DNA of 64,000 nucleotides from Pseudocercospora fijiensis CIRAD86. Taxonomy: Eukaryota > Ascomycota > Dothideomycetes > Mycosphaerellales > Mycosphaerellaceae. The stretch spans positions 3,905,041 through 3,969,040 of the forward strand of contig NW_006921534.1 of NCBI RefSeq assembly GCF_000340215.1. Reading direction: 5' to 3'. Made by a program: the position numbers and the translations under genes. The notes below the pieces were generated by a model. That model did not search any database. It saw only the letters and a program-made list of their open reading frames with translations, and was not told where the DNA came from. Positions 30,616 through 41,828 of the stretch are shown one piece after another; position 1 is the first letter of the stretch; each line of letters opens with the position of its first letter.

Positions 30616-31887
30616 TCATCCCTGAAGCTTTTCGACACCTTCCAGGAATCGATCATCGGCTCCTTCATCCTCGTCACCGTACGCCACACCCTCGCAACTT
30701 CCCTCGCTATCGAACTTCACGCCCAAAATCTGTTTCGACACCCATTCGGCCGTCCTCGCATGCAAGCTGGGCTCCCGCTCATCACCATGCTCATCGACGC
30801 CGGGAAAAACCTGACTCTTCCCTTTGGCAAGAGCTTGGAAAATCACCAGCTGATCACGCATGTGCTCATCCACCCAGCCTCCCGACTTCCATTCGGCGAC
30901 AAGATCCTTGGTCACGGAATCCGCCATCTCCGCAGCAGCTTCATCACCATTCCGGATCCTCTGATCGTATAGGCAGTCGCGAGCAAGAATGTAGGATCCT
31001 TGAGGAGCTTCGGGATGTGGGACTCGGGCGATGAGGATGAAGTAGATTCTCTTGTCGTTTTGGGAATCTTGGTGTTGGATTGCGAGATTTCCGTGGCCGA
31101 GGGGGAAGGAGGTGGAGAAGTGGGTGGTGAGGGAGGTTTTGAGGGCGGTGGTGAAGGCTTGGTGGCAGGAGATTGGGGCTAGGAAAATTGCGCGGAGGGA
31201 GGAGGGGTTTGAGAGGGTTGGGTTTGAAGGCCGGTATGTGAATGCTGGGAGCACGGGGGATGGTCGAGGTGGGATTTCGAGGGTGAAGTTTCCTATGCTT
31301 GCTCCGCCGTGGGACCAGCCTCGTTTTCCGAGGGTTGCGGTGATTTCTGGGAAGCCGAGGCGAGATAGTGTTGGGAGGAGGACGTGCTTTATGTATTCGA
31401 AGGATGGGGAGCCGGAGACGTTGGTGCCGCCGCTGATTCGAAGGTGGATCGGGAGTGGACTTGGGAGGGGGGAGAAGAGGATGAACGGCAATATGGCTTG
31501 GAGAGCAAGTCCTGTGCTCCCAGCCGTGCCGATATCGAGGCGACATTCGTAGGCCTGGTTGCCATCTTGAAGAGTCTTCTTGGTGAATGCGGGAGATGGA
31601 TCTGCAGTGCTCTTGTCCGGAGTGAAGAGCAGAGTCTTGCTGCCTGTGCCTGCTCCTGACAATTGAGCATTGCTTGCACGTGCGAGCCACTGAACACAGG
31701 CAAGATGTTGCGCTTTGAGGCCACCTCCACGGGAGCGATTGCCTCTGATATTCTCGACCTTGACCGGGATTCTAGTAAGTGCAGATAGGCAGTATGCGAT
31801 TCGAATGAGCTGGCCTCCGCCTTCTAATGTTCTGCCATCCAGGTCGTGTTGCTTGCGTTTGCCCATGGTCGCTGATGGGGATTGCAA
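30616..31887 (-). CDS. RNA 3'-terminal phosphate cyclase (RtcA-like)
   Basis: A 423-residue single-exon protein. Features of the RTC family are DGRTLEGGGQLIRIA at the start, a GNRSRGGGLKAQHL block, DIGTAGSTGLALQAILPF and HMRDQLVIFQAL. In active cyclases the His of the H-x-x-DQ segment is the AMP-accepting nucleophile. It is present here, which favours a true cyclase over the catalytically dead Rcl1 ribosome-assembly branch. The enzyme turns RNA 3'-phosphate ends into 2',3'-cyclic ends using ATP. The start may be the second Met (MGKRKQ, 31866), which gives the more usual N-terminus. The DEDEGADD tail is acidic. It is convergent with the SDR upstream. Confidence 0.88.
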   Translation of the reverse strand: MQSPSATMGKRKQHDLDGRTLEGGGQLIRIAYCLSALTRIPVKVENIRGNRSRGGGLKAQHLACVQWLARASNAQLSGAGTGSKTLLFTPDKSTADPSPAFTKKTLQDGNQAYECRLDIGTAGSTGLALQAILPFILFSPLPSPLPIHLRISGGTNVSGSPSFEYIKHVLLPTLSRLGFPEITATLGKRGWSHGGASIGNFTLEIPPRPSPVLPAFTYRPSNPTLSNPSSLRAIFLAPISCHQAFTTALKTSLTTHFSTSFPLGHGNLAIQHQDSQNDKRIYFILIARVPHPEAPQGSYILARDCLYDQRIRNGDEAAAEMADSVTKDLVAEWKSGGWVDEHMRDQLVIFQALAKGKSQVFPGVDEHGDEREPSLHARTAEWVSKQILGVKFDSEGSCEGVAYGDEDEGADDRFLEGVEKLQG

Positions 31888-32631
31888 ATTATGGCTTCTC
31901 TTGGCGATTCTTGTGGACGGCAGATTGCTCGGAATTGATCACGACGCTGGCTATCATGGAGCTGGAAGTGCGAAGCTCATTCAATCATGCGATCCAAGAC
32001 TGTTTGTAAGACAGTTTGAGGCTGTGGAACGCTACTGCCCGTGAGTCACTTCCTAGTGTGGAAACCGCGGTGATTCAACTCAGTCCATCTTGAGGCACAC
32101 AGCGACTCTGGTACAGCGTATGCCATTTTGCACATGTCAATGTTTGTGGGTCAATCATACAAGGCCTACAAGATGAATTGTGAAGATGGCGAGGCGGCTT
32201 GTGCTTCGGACGAGAGCTGAAATTGATGCGACGGAGACGGAGACTGTTTCAGCGGCTGGTGTCAGCAGAGAAGATCAACAGGAACAGCAACACGCTTCCA
32301 AGGTTGTGTCGGAGAAGCTGATTCCTCCGTATGTCGGTAGTTCTGTACAAGGTGACGGGCAGTGGGCAGACGTGCTCGGCGAAGGAATGTCGATGGTCGG
32401 ACAAGATGACAAGCATGCAGCTCCTCAAACTCGGGCGAAACAAGAAAGCAAAGTGTGATGAGTGGCAACAGCATGATGAGACGCAGTGCAGTGCAGGGGC
32501 GGTGATGAAAAGGCTGGCGCGGTTGGGTTGGGTTGGGTTGGGCAGGAGAGGCGTGGCGATAGAGCGAGCGATGAAACGGGGGTGCCCTTGCTCGGCCGGC
32601 CATCGGAGCAGAGCGGAGCGTGGCAGACGTT

Positions 32632-32717
32632 CTTCCGCCTTCCGCCTTCCGCCTTCCGCCTTCCGCCTTCCGCCTTCCGCCTTCCGCCTTCCGCCTTCCG
32701 CCTTCCGCCTTCCGCCT
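32632..32717 (+). repeat. (CTTCCGC)n heptanucleotide array, about 12 copies
   Basis: Perfect tandem 7-mers CTTCCGC run for about 86 bases and then fade into CCTCCGC-like variants to about 32738. The unit length is not divisible by three and all frames stay open, which explains the overlapping spurious frames. Confidence 0.93.
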
Positions 32718-33190
32718 GCCCCTCCGCCCTCCGCCCTCCCCTTCCCACGGACCGTCCAGGCTTCGGATGCAAAGCCGGTTCAGGCTCTTTGTGTGTAATG
32801 GATGTGCGTTGTTCAAGGCAAAATAGAGTTCGGCATGATGACGGTTCGGGCTGGATGATGGATCGGTGGATAAGCATAAGCTGGCCTGGCGTCCCCTGTC
32901 TTGGCCGCGGTGGGATGAGAAAATAATATGGCGCAGAAGATGGCATGCGTATGGATGGCGTACTTGTGATGCCCAGTTGCTGGTGCTGGGCGAGGGCGAG
33001 GGCGAGGGCGCAAAAAGGACTGCTGCCAGAGCGAGCGGTGTCTGGGCCGTCTCAATCTGCAACATTACATCACATGGAAGTGCATGGTGAATTGTGAATC
33101 GTGATCCTGCTTTACGTCGAGCACATCCTAGTCGGTCACCTCACGCTGACTTTGCTTGCCTGCACACGACACATGGCTTTTGTGTAGCCT

Positions 33191-33240
33191 CTGCCACTGC
33201 CACTGCCACTGCCATTGCCATTGCCATTGCCATTGCCATT
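33191..33240 (+). repeat. (TGCCAC)/(TGCCAT) hexamer microsatellite
   Basis: Roughly eight hexamer units change from TGCCAC to TGCCAT along the run. Confidence 0.85.
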
Positions 33241-33527
33241 TGCTTCTACTTCCGCCTTGACCACTGCCGAGACAGCTGCGGTGGAGACAGAGGGCAGCTA
33301 CCCAGCCGTTGACCAGCTGATTCTCAGGACACCGCACGGCAGCTGGCAACTGCCTGCCTGCCTGCCTGCCTCGTCCACCGCCTCGCCTGGTCGGCGCCTC
33401 GTCTTGCTGCTGCTGTCTGAAGCAGATCCATCTCCCTCCCTCTCCATCTGCCTGCTGCCTGCTGCATGCACACCGCAGCCGACCCATTCACTCCTGCATT
33501 ATTCATCACCACCACGCTCGACTCACA

Positions 33528-35717
33528 ATGTCTCGACACCCCCGCGACTATCCGGTTGCCGACCGATATGAGGAGCGAGAAAGTGACTTTTACCGACGAC
33601 CACGCAGAGACCGAGATTATGACGACCTAGAAGTTGATATCACCCGCACCGAACACCGCGAGCCCCGCCGAGCCGAGACGATCCTCAAGGAGAGGGACTC
33701 AGAAGTTGCCAGCCGCCGCGGACCACGCCAGCCTGATTTTCTGCGAGAAGACTATGGCAAGTCCAGCACTGCGGGCCAATTGGTGCTGCGCGAGGAGCGC
33801 GACGACCAGCTCTACACCAGTGCCACCCCACGCAGGCGAAGAAGCGTCGAGACTGTCAGGTCGCGTGCACCACCGGAGAGAGTGGAGGAAGATAAAGTCG
33901 TCTTCCGCGAACGCGAGACCTCTGATCGTGCTCCGCCATACCCTTCTTCCAGGCGGAGCGAGCTAGACGAGGAAGTCATCTACCGAGAGCGAACCCGTTC
34001 GCGACCACCTCCCCCTCGTGAGGAGCGGTCAGAGGAGAAAATCGATATCAGCATTACTCGGAATGAAAGGGAAACCCGACCTCCACCACCTCGCAGCGAG
34101 CCTCCTGTTGAGGAGATCCGCTTCCGAAGAGGCGCGGGTGATCGGCCGAGTCCACCACGCACGCTGGTAGAGAAGACCGAAATAGATATTCGTGAGCGCG
34201 ATCGCAGCGCAGCACCGGCCCGCTCTCGTGTGGAACGAGAAGAGATCGAGATTCGAGAACGCCGATCGCCAGCTCCTCCACCACCTCGCAGTGAGGTCGA
34301 TAGGGAAGAGATTGTCTTTCGCGAACGCATTCGATCACCTCCTACCCGCGGTCGTGAAGTCTTTAGGGAAGAAATCGACATTCGAGAGGAACGCAGTGCA
34401 CCGCCACCTCGCCAGCGTTCCATGAGCCGTGGAGCACTGGTCGCGAAAAAGGAAGAAGAATGGATCGTGCGCAGACCCAGGACTCCTCCACCACGAGATT
34501 ATGAGAAAGAAGAAATCATTATTCGCCGACAGAAAGAGAGATCTCCTTCGCCTGAGCCAGAGCCTCCTCGCGAGCCAACCCCAGAGCCTCCACCACCTCC
34601 ACCACCGGAGCCAATCTATCGGCCACCAATCATTCAAGAGGTCATTACACATCATAGACACATTGATCATGGTGTAGAGCGGGCGCGCTCACCAACCCCA
34701 CCACCAGCACCTGCTCCGCCAAGCCCTCCACCCGTCAAAGAGAGCCGAGAAGACAACCTGGAAATTGAGATTCGTCGCAAAGGCACGCGGAATGGAAAGG
34801 CGTACGAAGAAGATATAACTTTCGAAAGAGACTCGTGGGACCGAGATGATCGCCAGGTCTCGCGACGGAGGTCCATCAGCATTGATCGTAAGCGATCGGT
34901 CAGTCTGAGCACTCGCAGGCGTTCTCCCTCACCGGCCCGCACGGTGAGTAGACGGTACGACGACGAGATGGAGGCTGAGGCAGAGTACTACAACCGCAAA
35001 ATTGCTTCTCGAGCCTACCCTGGTGAGGCGCTCCACGGCGCAACCCGTGACTGGGGTCTTGTCGACGTACCTCCAGGTACCAATCGCGTGCGAATGGATG
35101 GAATTGGAGGCGGTGCCCAGGAGATCACCTGGCAACACTACAATGGCGAGCGGCGAGGCAAATTCATCTCAGGCGATCGTGTCTACGAATCAGACTTCGG
35201 CAATGGGTATTCTTCGCCACAAGCTCTTCCTCCCCCAGCCCCCGCACCGCCACGAGAACGCACGGAGACGAAGGAGGAAATTAAGATTACTCACGAACAT
35301 CGTTCCGGAGGCGGCGGCCGGTCACGTCCGCGCAATAAGATGTGGACCGAGGTCACGAAAGACTTGGTTATCAAGGAAGCTATCGAGGAGATGGGCTACG
35401 AGTGGGAAGAGACGGATGAGCATTTCTATGTCATGGAATATCTCAAATACGTGAGTTTCGCTGAGACATATGTCTGTGCGGGTTGGCTAATCATTCTACA
35501 GGAGGACGTTCTACGTCTGGTTGAGATCACCGAGGAGATCAAGAAAGAGCGTCGCGATCGCATACGCGAAATACAATGGGAGCGGGAAGAGTCGGAGCGT
35601 TTGCCAAAGATGCTGCCACCTCCACCGCCTATCCCGGCGCCGCCAAGATCTAAATATGACGAACGCATTTACGAACGCGAGTATATCTACGACCGTGATG
35701 GACGCCGATACCGTTAG
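33528..35717 (+). CDS. DUF8035-type Arg/Glu-rich disordered protein
   Basis: Reads as exon 33528-35450, a 51-base intron 35451-35501 (GTGAGT...CTACAG, phase 0 and stop-free), and exon 35502-35717. Without the intron it codes about 712 residues. Residues ~1-480 are low-complexity Arg/Glu/Pro with repeated EIDIRERxRSAPPP-like blocks (34150-34420) and proline runs. The C-terminal third is folded: TRDWGLVDVPPGTNRVRMDG, ITWQHYNGERRGKF, then WTEVTKDLVIKEAIEEMGYEW and a charged helix EDVLRLVEITEEIKKERR. This C-terminal part resembles the fungal DUF8035 domain. The function is unknown. The RE/RS-like composition may suggest RNA or nuclear contacts, but that is speculative. Confidence 0.8.
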   Translation: MSRHPRDYPVADRYEERESDFYRRPRRDRDYDDLEVDITRTEHREPRRAETILKERDSEVASRRGPRQPDFLREDYGKSSTAGQLVLREERDDQLYTSATPRRRRSVETVRSRAPPERVEEDKVVFRERETSDRAPPYPSSRRSELDEEVIYRERTRSRPPPPREERSEEKIDISITRNERETRPPPPRSEPPVEEIRFRRGAGDRPSPPRTLVEKTEIDIRERDRSAAPARSRVEREEIEIRERRSPAPPPPRSEVDREEIVFRERIRSPPTRGREVFREEIDIREERSAPPPRQRSMSRGALVAKKEEEWIVRRPRTPPPRDYEKEEIIIRRQKERSPSPEPEPPREPTPEPPPPPPPEPIYRPPIIQEVITHHRHIDHGVERARSPTPPPAPAPPSPPPVKESREDNLEIEIRRKGTRNGKAYEEDITFERDSWDRDDRQVSRRRSISIDRKRSVSLSTRRRSPSPARTVSRRYDDEMEAEAEYYNRKIASRAYPGEALHGATRDWGLVDVPPGTNRVRMDGIGGGAQEITWQHYNGERRGKFISGDRVYESDFGNGYSSPQALPPPAPAPPRERTETKEEIKITHEHRSGGGGRSRPRNKMWTEVTKDLVIKEAIEEMGYEWEETDEHFYVMEYLKYVSFAETYVCAGWLIILQEDVLRLVEITEEIKKERRDRIREIQWEREESERLPKMLPPPPPIPAPPRSKYDERIYEREYIYDRDGRRYR

Positions 35718-36674
35718 AGACATCGTCGCAGCGACGGTTGCGGGGATTGAGATGCATAGTGAAGCTTGGAGTGGTCTTCTTGCAAAGGTGCGGATAGGAC
35801 AGCATACGCTTTTGGAACTTCAGATACCATAGCGACGACCTGGGAACGAAGGGAACGAAGGGAACGAAGGATAGAGACGGGCAAAACAACGGACTACTCA
35901 GCAGGCCTATGACTTTACGACAACAAACAAGCATGGAGCGGCATTGTGGGGCGCTGTTTTTCAGGGCATTCTCTGGTTAGCAAGCGTGATTGTGGATTTA
36001 GCGTGTTCTCACTCTTGAGTATACGTATACACTTCTTATTACTTACTATACAGATGCATGTCTCTTGGTCTTCTGATGTCTTCATGTGGTGCTCACGTCG
36101 GGATTTGCCGGAACGTGGCCGTCCCGCTCACCGCGTTTCTTCGTCACTCTTCCACACTTCTTTATCTGCACGTACTTCAGCTTCCTCCAATCGCAATTTT
36201 GAAGGGGTAACTTTTTCTGATAGCGCAACACGACTAGGGATACACTTACTCTTCGGGATCACCATGGCACGTAGGGAATGCCGTCGATAGTTCTAGTGTG
36301 ACGGGCCTCCGCATTGCAGAGATGGAGACAGACGGTGAGTTGGTGAGGACAGGACAGAAAAGATTTTTCCTCTGCTTTCTTTGGCACAGCGCTGATAAGC
36401 ACCATGATTCCGACGTTCTTTATTCACGTTCCTTTCTCACTTCAAAATTTTTGCATCTCTAGTTCTTCTCCAGTATAGCATCACGAAAGATTTTTCAATA
36501 CCAGAGAGACACGACCAACACATCCGAACAGCAACGAGTTCGACCAACACCTCGCTGGAACCTCCCATTCCGTCGACAGCAAGTAGCGCTGTGAGGTTAC
36601 GGCCGCAAAAAGAATTCCACCCAGCGGCGTGAGCATCGCAGTCTCCGGATCACGACTGACTTGAAATCTTCAAA
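35718..36674. other. Intergenic between the DUF8035 gene and L-asparaginase
   Basis: About 0.96 kb. It starts with the 3' flank of the DUF8035 gene, with a GGGAACGAA x3 repeat at 35842-35868, and ends in the promoter of the asparaginase gene. Frames here are short and lack codon bias. Nothing recognised. Confidence 0.45.
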
Positions 36675-38000
36675 ATGGCCTCCGGAATTTATCGCCTCCT
36701 TTCCTTCGTATCTACCAACCGACGATCATATATGAACCATGGAGCCACTACGCCTCCCCAGGACGACAACACCCCCGAACCTTCAATACTGCTCATCGTG
36801 GCCGGAGGCACAATTTGTATGCAGGACACGCCATCTGGATTGGCAACTTCGAAGCTCTTTCTGGATGAATGTTTGAGGCCGAATCCCACGTACAATGATG
36901 GGACACCCGTGCCGACGACGAAGATCACCGACGAACATGGTGTCTCACGTGAAGCTCCATCGCTTCGTCTGCCGCGAGACCGAAGTGGAGCGAATGTCAA
37001 ATGTACCGTTCTGGAATTCGATCCGTTACTGGACAGCTCCACGGCTCATGCGCCTACCTGGAACCAGCTTGCACAGACTATACGATCAAATGAAGCCAAC
37101 TTCGATGCTTTCGTCATCTGTCATGGAACTGATACTTTGGGCTACACCTCGGCAGCATTGTCCTTTATGCTGATGCCAAATTTGCAGAAGACAGTGGTGC
37201 TGACCGGCGCACAACGAAGCATGTTCTTCGCCGACAGCGATGGTTCGGACAATCTGCTCGGAAGCATTGTCCTAGCATCGCACCTGCGAATCCCAGAAGT
37301 CTGCGTTTTCTTTGGCCATCAGCTGCTTCGCGGTACAAGAATCACGAAGATCTCTGCGTCGAGTTATTCGGGCTTCGAGAGTCCCAACGCTGGTCCGCTT
37401 GCCACCGTTTCCGAGACTGGAATCGTAGTTCACTGGGACAACTTACTCCACCCCGAAGACACAGCCGCACCAGCCGCTAGCAAGAACGTCCCAGACATGG
37501 ACTCTAGCAAAGTCGTCGTGCTCAAGACATATCCTGGAATCACATCCGAAGTGGTCGATGCCATTCTCTCGCCTCCCCAAATCCAAGGCGTGGTACTGGA
37601 AACTTTCGGCGCCGGCAACATGCCCCTCAACATCATTCCTTCGCTTCAAAAAGCCGTGCAGCGAGGCGTGGTGATTGTCAACATCACGCAATGCCTACAC
37701 GGAAGTGTAAGCGACTCGTACGAGCCGGCGAGGAAGCTCGTCGAGGCAGGAATCCAACTGGGACACGACATGACGACCGAAGCAGCATACACAAAGATGG
37801 TCTATCTGTGGTCTTGTGAGGGTGCCACTCCCGACATCGTTGCCAAGAGGATATCGGAAAACATCGAGGGCGAATTGACTCCGCCTGAAACGACCATCGC
37901 GACGGGAGGTCCTTTCTCAATCGCCCAGCTTCCGATTCGTTATGAGAGAACCGTGCCTGGGAGACTTAGTTTGGGACGGGGTAAACAGCACCTGGGTTGA
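36675..38000 (+). CDS. L-asparaginase
   Basis: A 441-residue single-exon protein of the bacterial-type asparaginase family. The first catalytic Thr lies in IVAGGTICMQD (~residues 41-51). The second lies in FVICHGTDTLGYTSAA, with LTGAQRSMFFADSDG following. The linker and C-terminal small domain are complete (LKTYPGI, then VVLETFGAGN). It hydrolyses asparagine to aspartate and ammonia. The N-terminal ~30 residues are variable, with no clear signal peptide and no C-terminal ankyrin repeats, so a cytosolic or mitochondrial enzyme is more likely than a secreted one. It is one of the intron-free genes here. Confidence 0.93.
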   Translation: MASGIYRLLSFVSTNRRSYMNHGATTPPQDDNTPEPSILLIVAGGTICMQDTPSGLATSKLFLDECLRPNPTYNDGTPVPTTKITDEHGVSREAPSLRLPRDRSGANVKCTVLEFDPLLDSSTAHAPTWNQLAQTIRSNEANFDAFVICHGTDTLGYTSAALSFMLMPNLQKTVVLTGAQRSMFFADSDGSDNLLGSIVLASHLRIPEVCVFFGHQLLRGTRITKISASSYSGFESPNAGPLATVSETGIVVHWDNLLHPEDTAAPAASKNVPDMDSSKVVVLKTYPGITSEVVDAILSPPQIQGVVLETFGAGNMPLNIIPSLQKAVQRGVVIVNITQCLHGSVSDSYEPARKLVEAGIQLGHDMTTEAAYTKMVYLWSCEGATPDIVAKRISENIEGELTPPETTIATGGPFSIAQLPIRYERTVPGRLSLGRGKQHLG

Positions 38001-38557
38001 TCCTCATGTGAAGCTTCTTCATGTTCTGATCGTGTTTCAGGCCACTGGCCATCTGATTCGACGCTGGAGAAGTCACCTTTGCCGTGGAAGCTGTCGCTTT
38101 TCAACAAACATTGCCATGCCTCACCTGTCTGCGCAAATCAGACGTCTGGTTGGTTTCATCGCGGTAAACGCGGCCGGAAAGTGATCGCCAGGAAAAAAAA
38201 TTGCGTTTCTATGAGGGGGCGGTATTGGACGACGGATGGGTTGTGAGTGAAAAATGCGGAGGGTTTTGCAGGCACTATGAATTCAAGCGTGCTTGTATAA
38301 CTGCTGGCAGGATCGCAGGAATATAATAACCCGGTCTCTGCACCAGAACAGCAGCCACATTAACAGCGAAGTGCATGTGGTCCAGCATGCACTGGGCGAA
38401 GTGATCTTCTTCTCAAGTCGTAGATCTGATACAGGGCTGATTATTGGAGCCACGTGGACGTAGCAGTAGTTCAATGAAAAGCGTGCGCAATGCAACCTAC
38501 CTCATCACAAATTCATAATCTTCCTGTAAACGTCTATATGCAGTCAAAGGATTGCTG
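38001..38557. other. Intergenic, convergent 3' ends
   Basis: The 3' flanks of asparaginase and of the convergent Pol eta gene. Nothing recognised. Confidence 0.45.
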
Positions 38558-40640
38558 CTATCCAAAAGCCAGCTTCTTCTGTCCTTTCTCCGGCCCAAGA
38601 TTTCCACCAGCCGGTCTTCCTCGGCCTTTAGGCTTTGACGACGATGCCGGATTCGCTAACGGCACTGGTTTCGGTGGCGGTCGAGGAGGACTCTGTTCGT
38701 TTTGTAGGTCTTGTGCAAAGTGATAGTCCTCGTGCTCTGCACGTTGGTCCACGTGCATGTGCTTCTTGCAGCGCTCGCAGAAATAGTCATCGATTGAGGT
38801 TTGCTGAGATGGATCTGGTGGCTTTGGTGTCTGATACATGAACGGAGGCGCAAGATACGCTTTTGTATGGTCGTGATCGGGCCACGGCTGTTCTGTAGAC
38901 GCAGTCTGGGCTGAACGCGGCAATTTCGAAGAGCTGTGATGATGGCCACGTTCTGCGTGAGAAGCACCTTCGTCTAATTCATGCTCTGCACGATCGTGGT
39001 CAGATACAGGCGTCGCATTTCCGCCATCTTCGTCACGATCGCTGCCGGTGCTGTTGTACTTGTGCTGGAAAAAGGTGGGGATGCCTCCGACCTTGATTCT
39101 ACGTCTCTTGCCACCACGCCGATACTCTGTCGAGTCCTGGCGCTCAAGGTTTGCTGCATTCATGGCTTTGGCCTCGTCGCCTCGCACGAGGAATGTGTTG
39201 ATTCCCATATTGCCAGTCACACCGTCTTCGAAGCCACCTACAGAAAGCGACAAGTTCGCACAAGGCCACGCTCGGCCGTCAACCACGACTTGTGCCATGA
39301 GGTTCTTCGCGAGATCGAAAAGTGCATCTTCTGTGACGGTCTTGCCTAGTGGTATGGGAGCCTGCTTACTCCGTGTCTGCGCTCCCTGTCGATGATGAAT
39401 ATTGATGGTCTTTGGCCGTCGCTTGTTCTCCAGCACGCCTTCCTCCACGAGGCGACCAAAGATGTCTGCCACAAAGATTCGAAGCCATTTGCAAGCCACT
39501 TCGAAGCTATTGATAGACGGGCGAAACGACTTTGCAGACAGCATCGACTTTATCTGCGTCCTTGGATTCACCTCGCTATCGTCTTCGCCGCGGATGACAT
39601 TGTACAACCAGGAACCAGACCCATCGCCAAGCTGCTTTTTCAATTGCTCGATAGACACGGCAAGAAGTTCAGAGACAGAGTCAGTGTTAAAAGCAGCTAC
39701 AACTTCATCGCCAAACTTGCCACCTGTTGCGGATCTTGGTGAATTTGAATCCTGATAGAAAGTGTTGTATCGCCCGGTTGCGGATGACGGTCTGCGAGTT
39801 GGGCTTCTTGTACCCCGACCCGAGCTTGGCCAGCATTTTGTTTCTGCTGATGCCTGCCGAGCAAGTATACTTGAGCTTCCTAAAGATCTGAGCTCTTACA
39901 TCCCGAACAATCTCGGAAGCAATCAGCATAACAACATCATCCCAATCCGGGTCGTCCTCTTCGTTGTGTGTGTTGTCCAAGTCGACCAATGCATCAGCTT
40001 TCCAGTCCAGAGCAGTAGTTGGAGGTTTCGGAAGCGGCTCAGTAGGGTCATCATAAGGCGGCGGAGCGTCCAATTGAGGGTATCGTTGCAAGAGAAGGCT
40101 GTGCACATGTGCTGAGAGGTCGAGAAACACCTCGTCTATACTCGCTTTCTCCACCTTTTGCTTGTCCGCTGGGAGAGACTCCTTAATGGTCGCTAAGATC
40201 TTGCGACTCTCGATGCGATAAGGATCGAGCGAAACCTTTCTGGTAGCAATCTCCTTGAAGGCATCGTCAGAGTAGCTCCACTTTGTATCACCCTCTTTCC
40301 ATGTCGCAACATGTTGACATATGATATCTGGACACTTCTCCTTTGCTTCGGTGACGGTGACATGTCGATTCAATCCATACGCTCTTGCCGGATAGTTGAT
40401 TGCAATCAGACCCTGCCACTGCTGCACTGCCAGAGGTTGGTCGGGGTCCACGTCCAGCCGCACCATCTCGCATTGGGCGTAGAATGCATCGAGATCGATA
40501 TGCGCAATCACGCGCAATGGACAATTCGTGGCGGAATGGGCAAGGGTATGAAGGTGTTTCCAAGTGTATTTCGAACGCCTGGCGCGCCTCGCGTTGGGGG
40601 AGACGGGCGAGGACGAGAAGAAGGCGTTCTGCGACGACAT
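38558..40640 (-). CDS. RAD30: DNA polymerase eta (Rad30), frame broken once
   Basis: Two long frames together code a full Y-family polymerase. The N-terminal part (40640 to ~39728) has IAHIDLDAFYAQCE and SIDEVFLDL with the metal-binding acidic residues, YPARAYGLNRH, and a palm/finger region through SAGISRNKMLAKLGSG. Its match ends at FKFTKIRN. The next conserved residues, GGKFGDEVVAAF, are in another frame, with one base in between where one codon is expected. That implies a 2-base loss (or equivalent). The second frame runs 370 codons to the end through the little finger, a UBZ-like CERCKKHMHVDQRAEHEDYH and a C-terminal PIP-like GQKKLAFG. It bypasses UV dimers at stalled forks. The break may be an assembly error or a real null. 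Confidence 0.88.
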
Positions 40641-41828
40641 GGCCGTCGCTCAAAGCATTGTTATCGCATGTCCTAATCCGAGCCAAATTGTTTGCCGACT
40701 CCAAGAATCATAACGTGTGCCGTGTCGTGATGCTGCGTTCTTAGAGACGATGGTACGCCCTTGGAGAGGTCGCGTCGACGCGAAATGCCCGACGTCATCC
40801 TTCCCATTCTGGATTGGCGTGTCAAAGAGTCCCGCACCGCAGTATCCTTGCCTCCGAAGCTATTCAATATACTCACCACTACTGGAATACCAATGGGAGA
40901 AAGGAGCACTATTCCATGATCGAATCCTGTGACCGCGTCGTGCAACATACATGGCTCCGGACAAACGGGCGGCGCTCCGGAAACGCGAAAAGCGCTCCTG
41001 AGCATGGGAGCATCACACGCTAAGAACGATGTCGAGAGCAGCATCTTGTCTGCCAAAGGGCATGCACTGCTCGAGCGGTAAGAAAGAGTCGGCTCAGGAG
41101 TTAGACCCGATCATTTATCGAAAGTATTGCTGGCTGCAGAGTACCCAGCCTGAAGAGGTGTGAGAAGCGTCGGATCTGAGAAAAGGGACATAAAGTCGTT
41201 GGCATGAACTTCATGAAGGCCATGCACTTGCCAGAAGCAAGGTATCGTACGTCGTGGAAGACCTACAGTATGAAGAAGAGAAGGCTCGGCGCACTGTGAT
41301 TATGGCAATGGTTCACGTAGCTCTGGCGACAAGTACTGTATGTACTTGCGAGCCATCCTTCCATGTGATATAGACATTGCTTCCTGCGTTGCTGGATAAC
41401 TTACGTAGTATCCTTCGGCGTTCGAACTGCTACTGCGCTGCCCTTTGTTATTTTATCGACATCTGTATCCGTCGAAATAGTCGATCGTGACAGCGACAAG
41501 ACGTCGGTGGAGGTGCTTGGTAGCCGTGATAAGCTAAGCTTTCTCCGCCCCAGCACTTCAAATCATGGGACTGCCGCACGCGCCACTTGGCCACCTCCAC
41601 GACTTCTGTTTCCCTGCAGCAATCTTCGAAGCAACCTGGAAGCTTAGAAGTTCCAATCCCAGCAACAACTTCATCATCATCACGCAAACATCGCTGTGGA
41701 CGCCATGTGGTAATGCAAGACCTTCGCTTTCCTGTTTCTGCTCGCCTCAGATCTTTATGACATCTTGTTCGAGAGTATAGCTGCTCAGAGGAACGATCCA
41801 ATTGCCTGAGAATTTCGATTCGAGAACC
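40641..41828. other. Divergent spacer between RAD30 and the amino acid transporter
   Basis: About 1.2 kb upstream of both genes. The frames present have no recognisable domain. It probably contains promoters and a long 5' leader. The long frame of the transporter begins at 41802 only with TTG. Confidence 0.45.

Larger units (their letters stand above)
31888..33527. other. Long low-complexity divergent spacer
   Basis: A 1.6-kb spacer between divergent genes. It carries a CTTCCGC heptamer array (32632-32717), a TGCCAY hexamer run (33191-33240) and a TGCC tetramer run (33350-33371). Long frames in it come from the repeats. It likely includes the promoter and 5' leader of the DUF8035 gene. No gene recognised. 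Confidence 0.6.

Noticed and set aside
32262..33065. A 267-codon minus-strand frame with Gly-Arg-Lys repeats
   Set aside because: The repeats are the translation of the CTTCCGC heptamer array, which leaves all frames open. No conserved part outside it.
33191..33371. CRISPR-like or regulatory repeat array
   Set aside because: Units are simple hexamers and tetramers without spacers; this is ordinary microsatellite DNA in a fungal genome.
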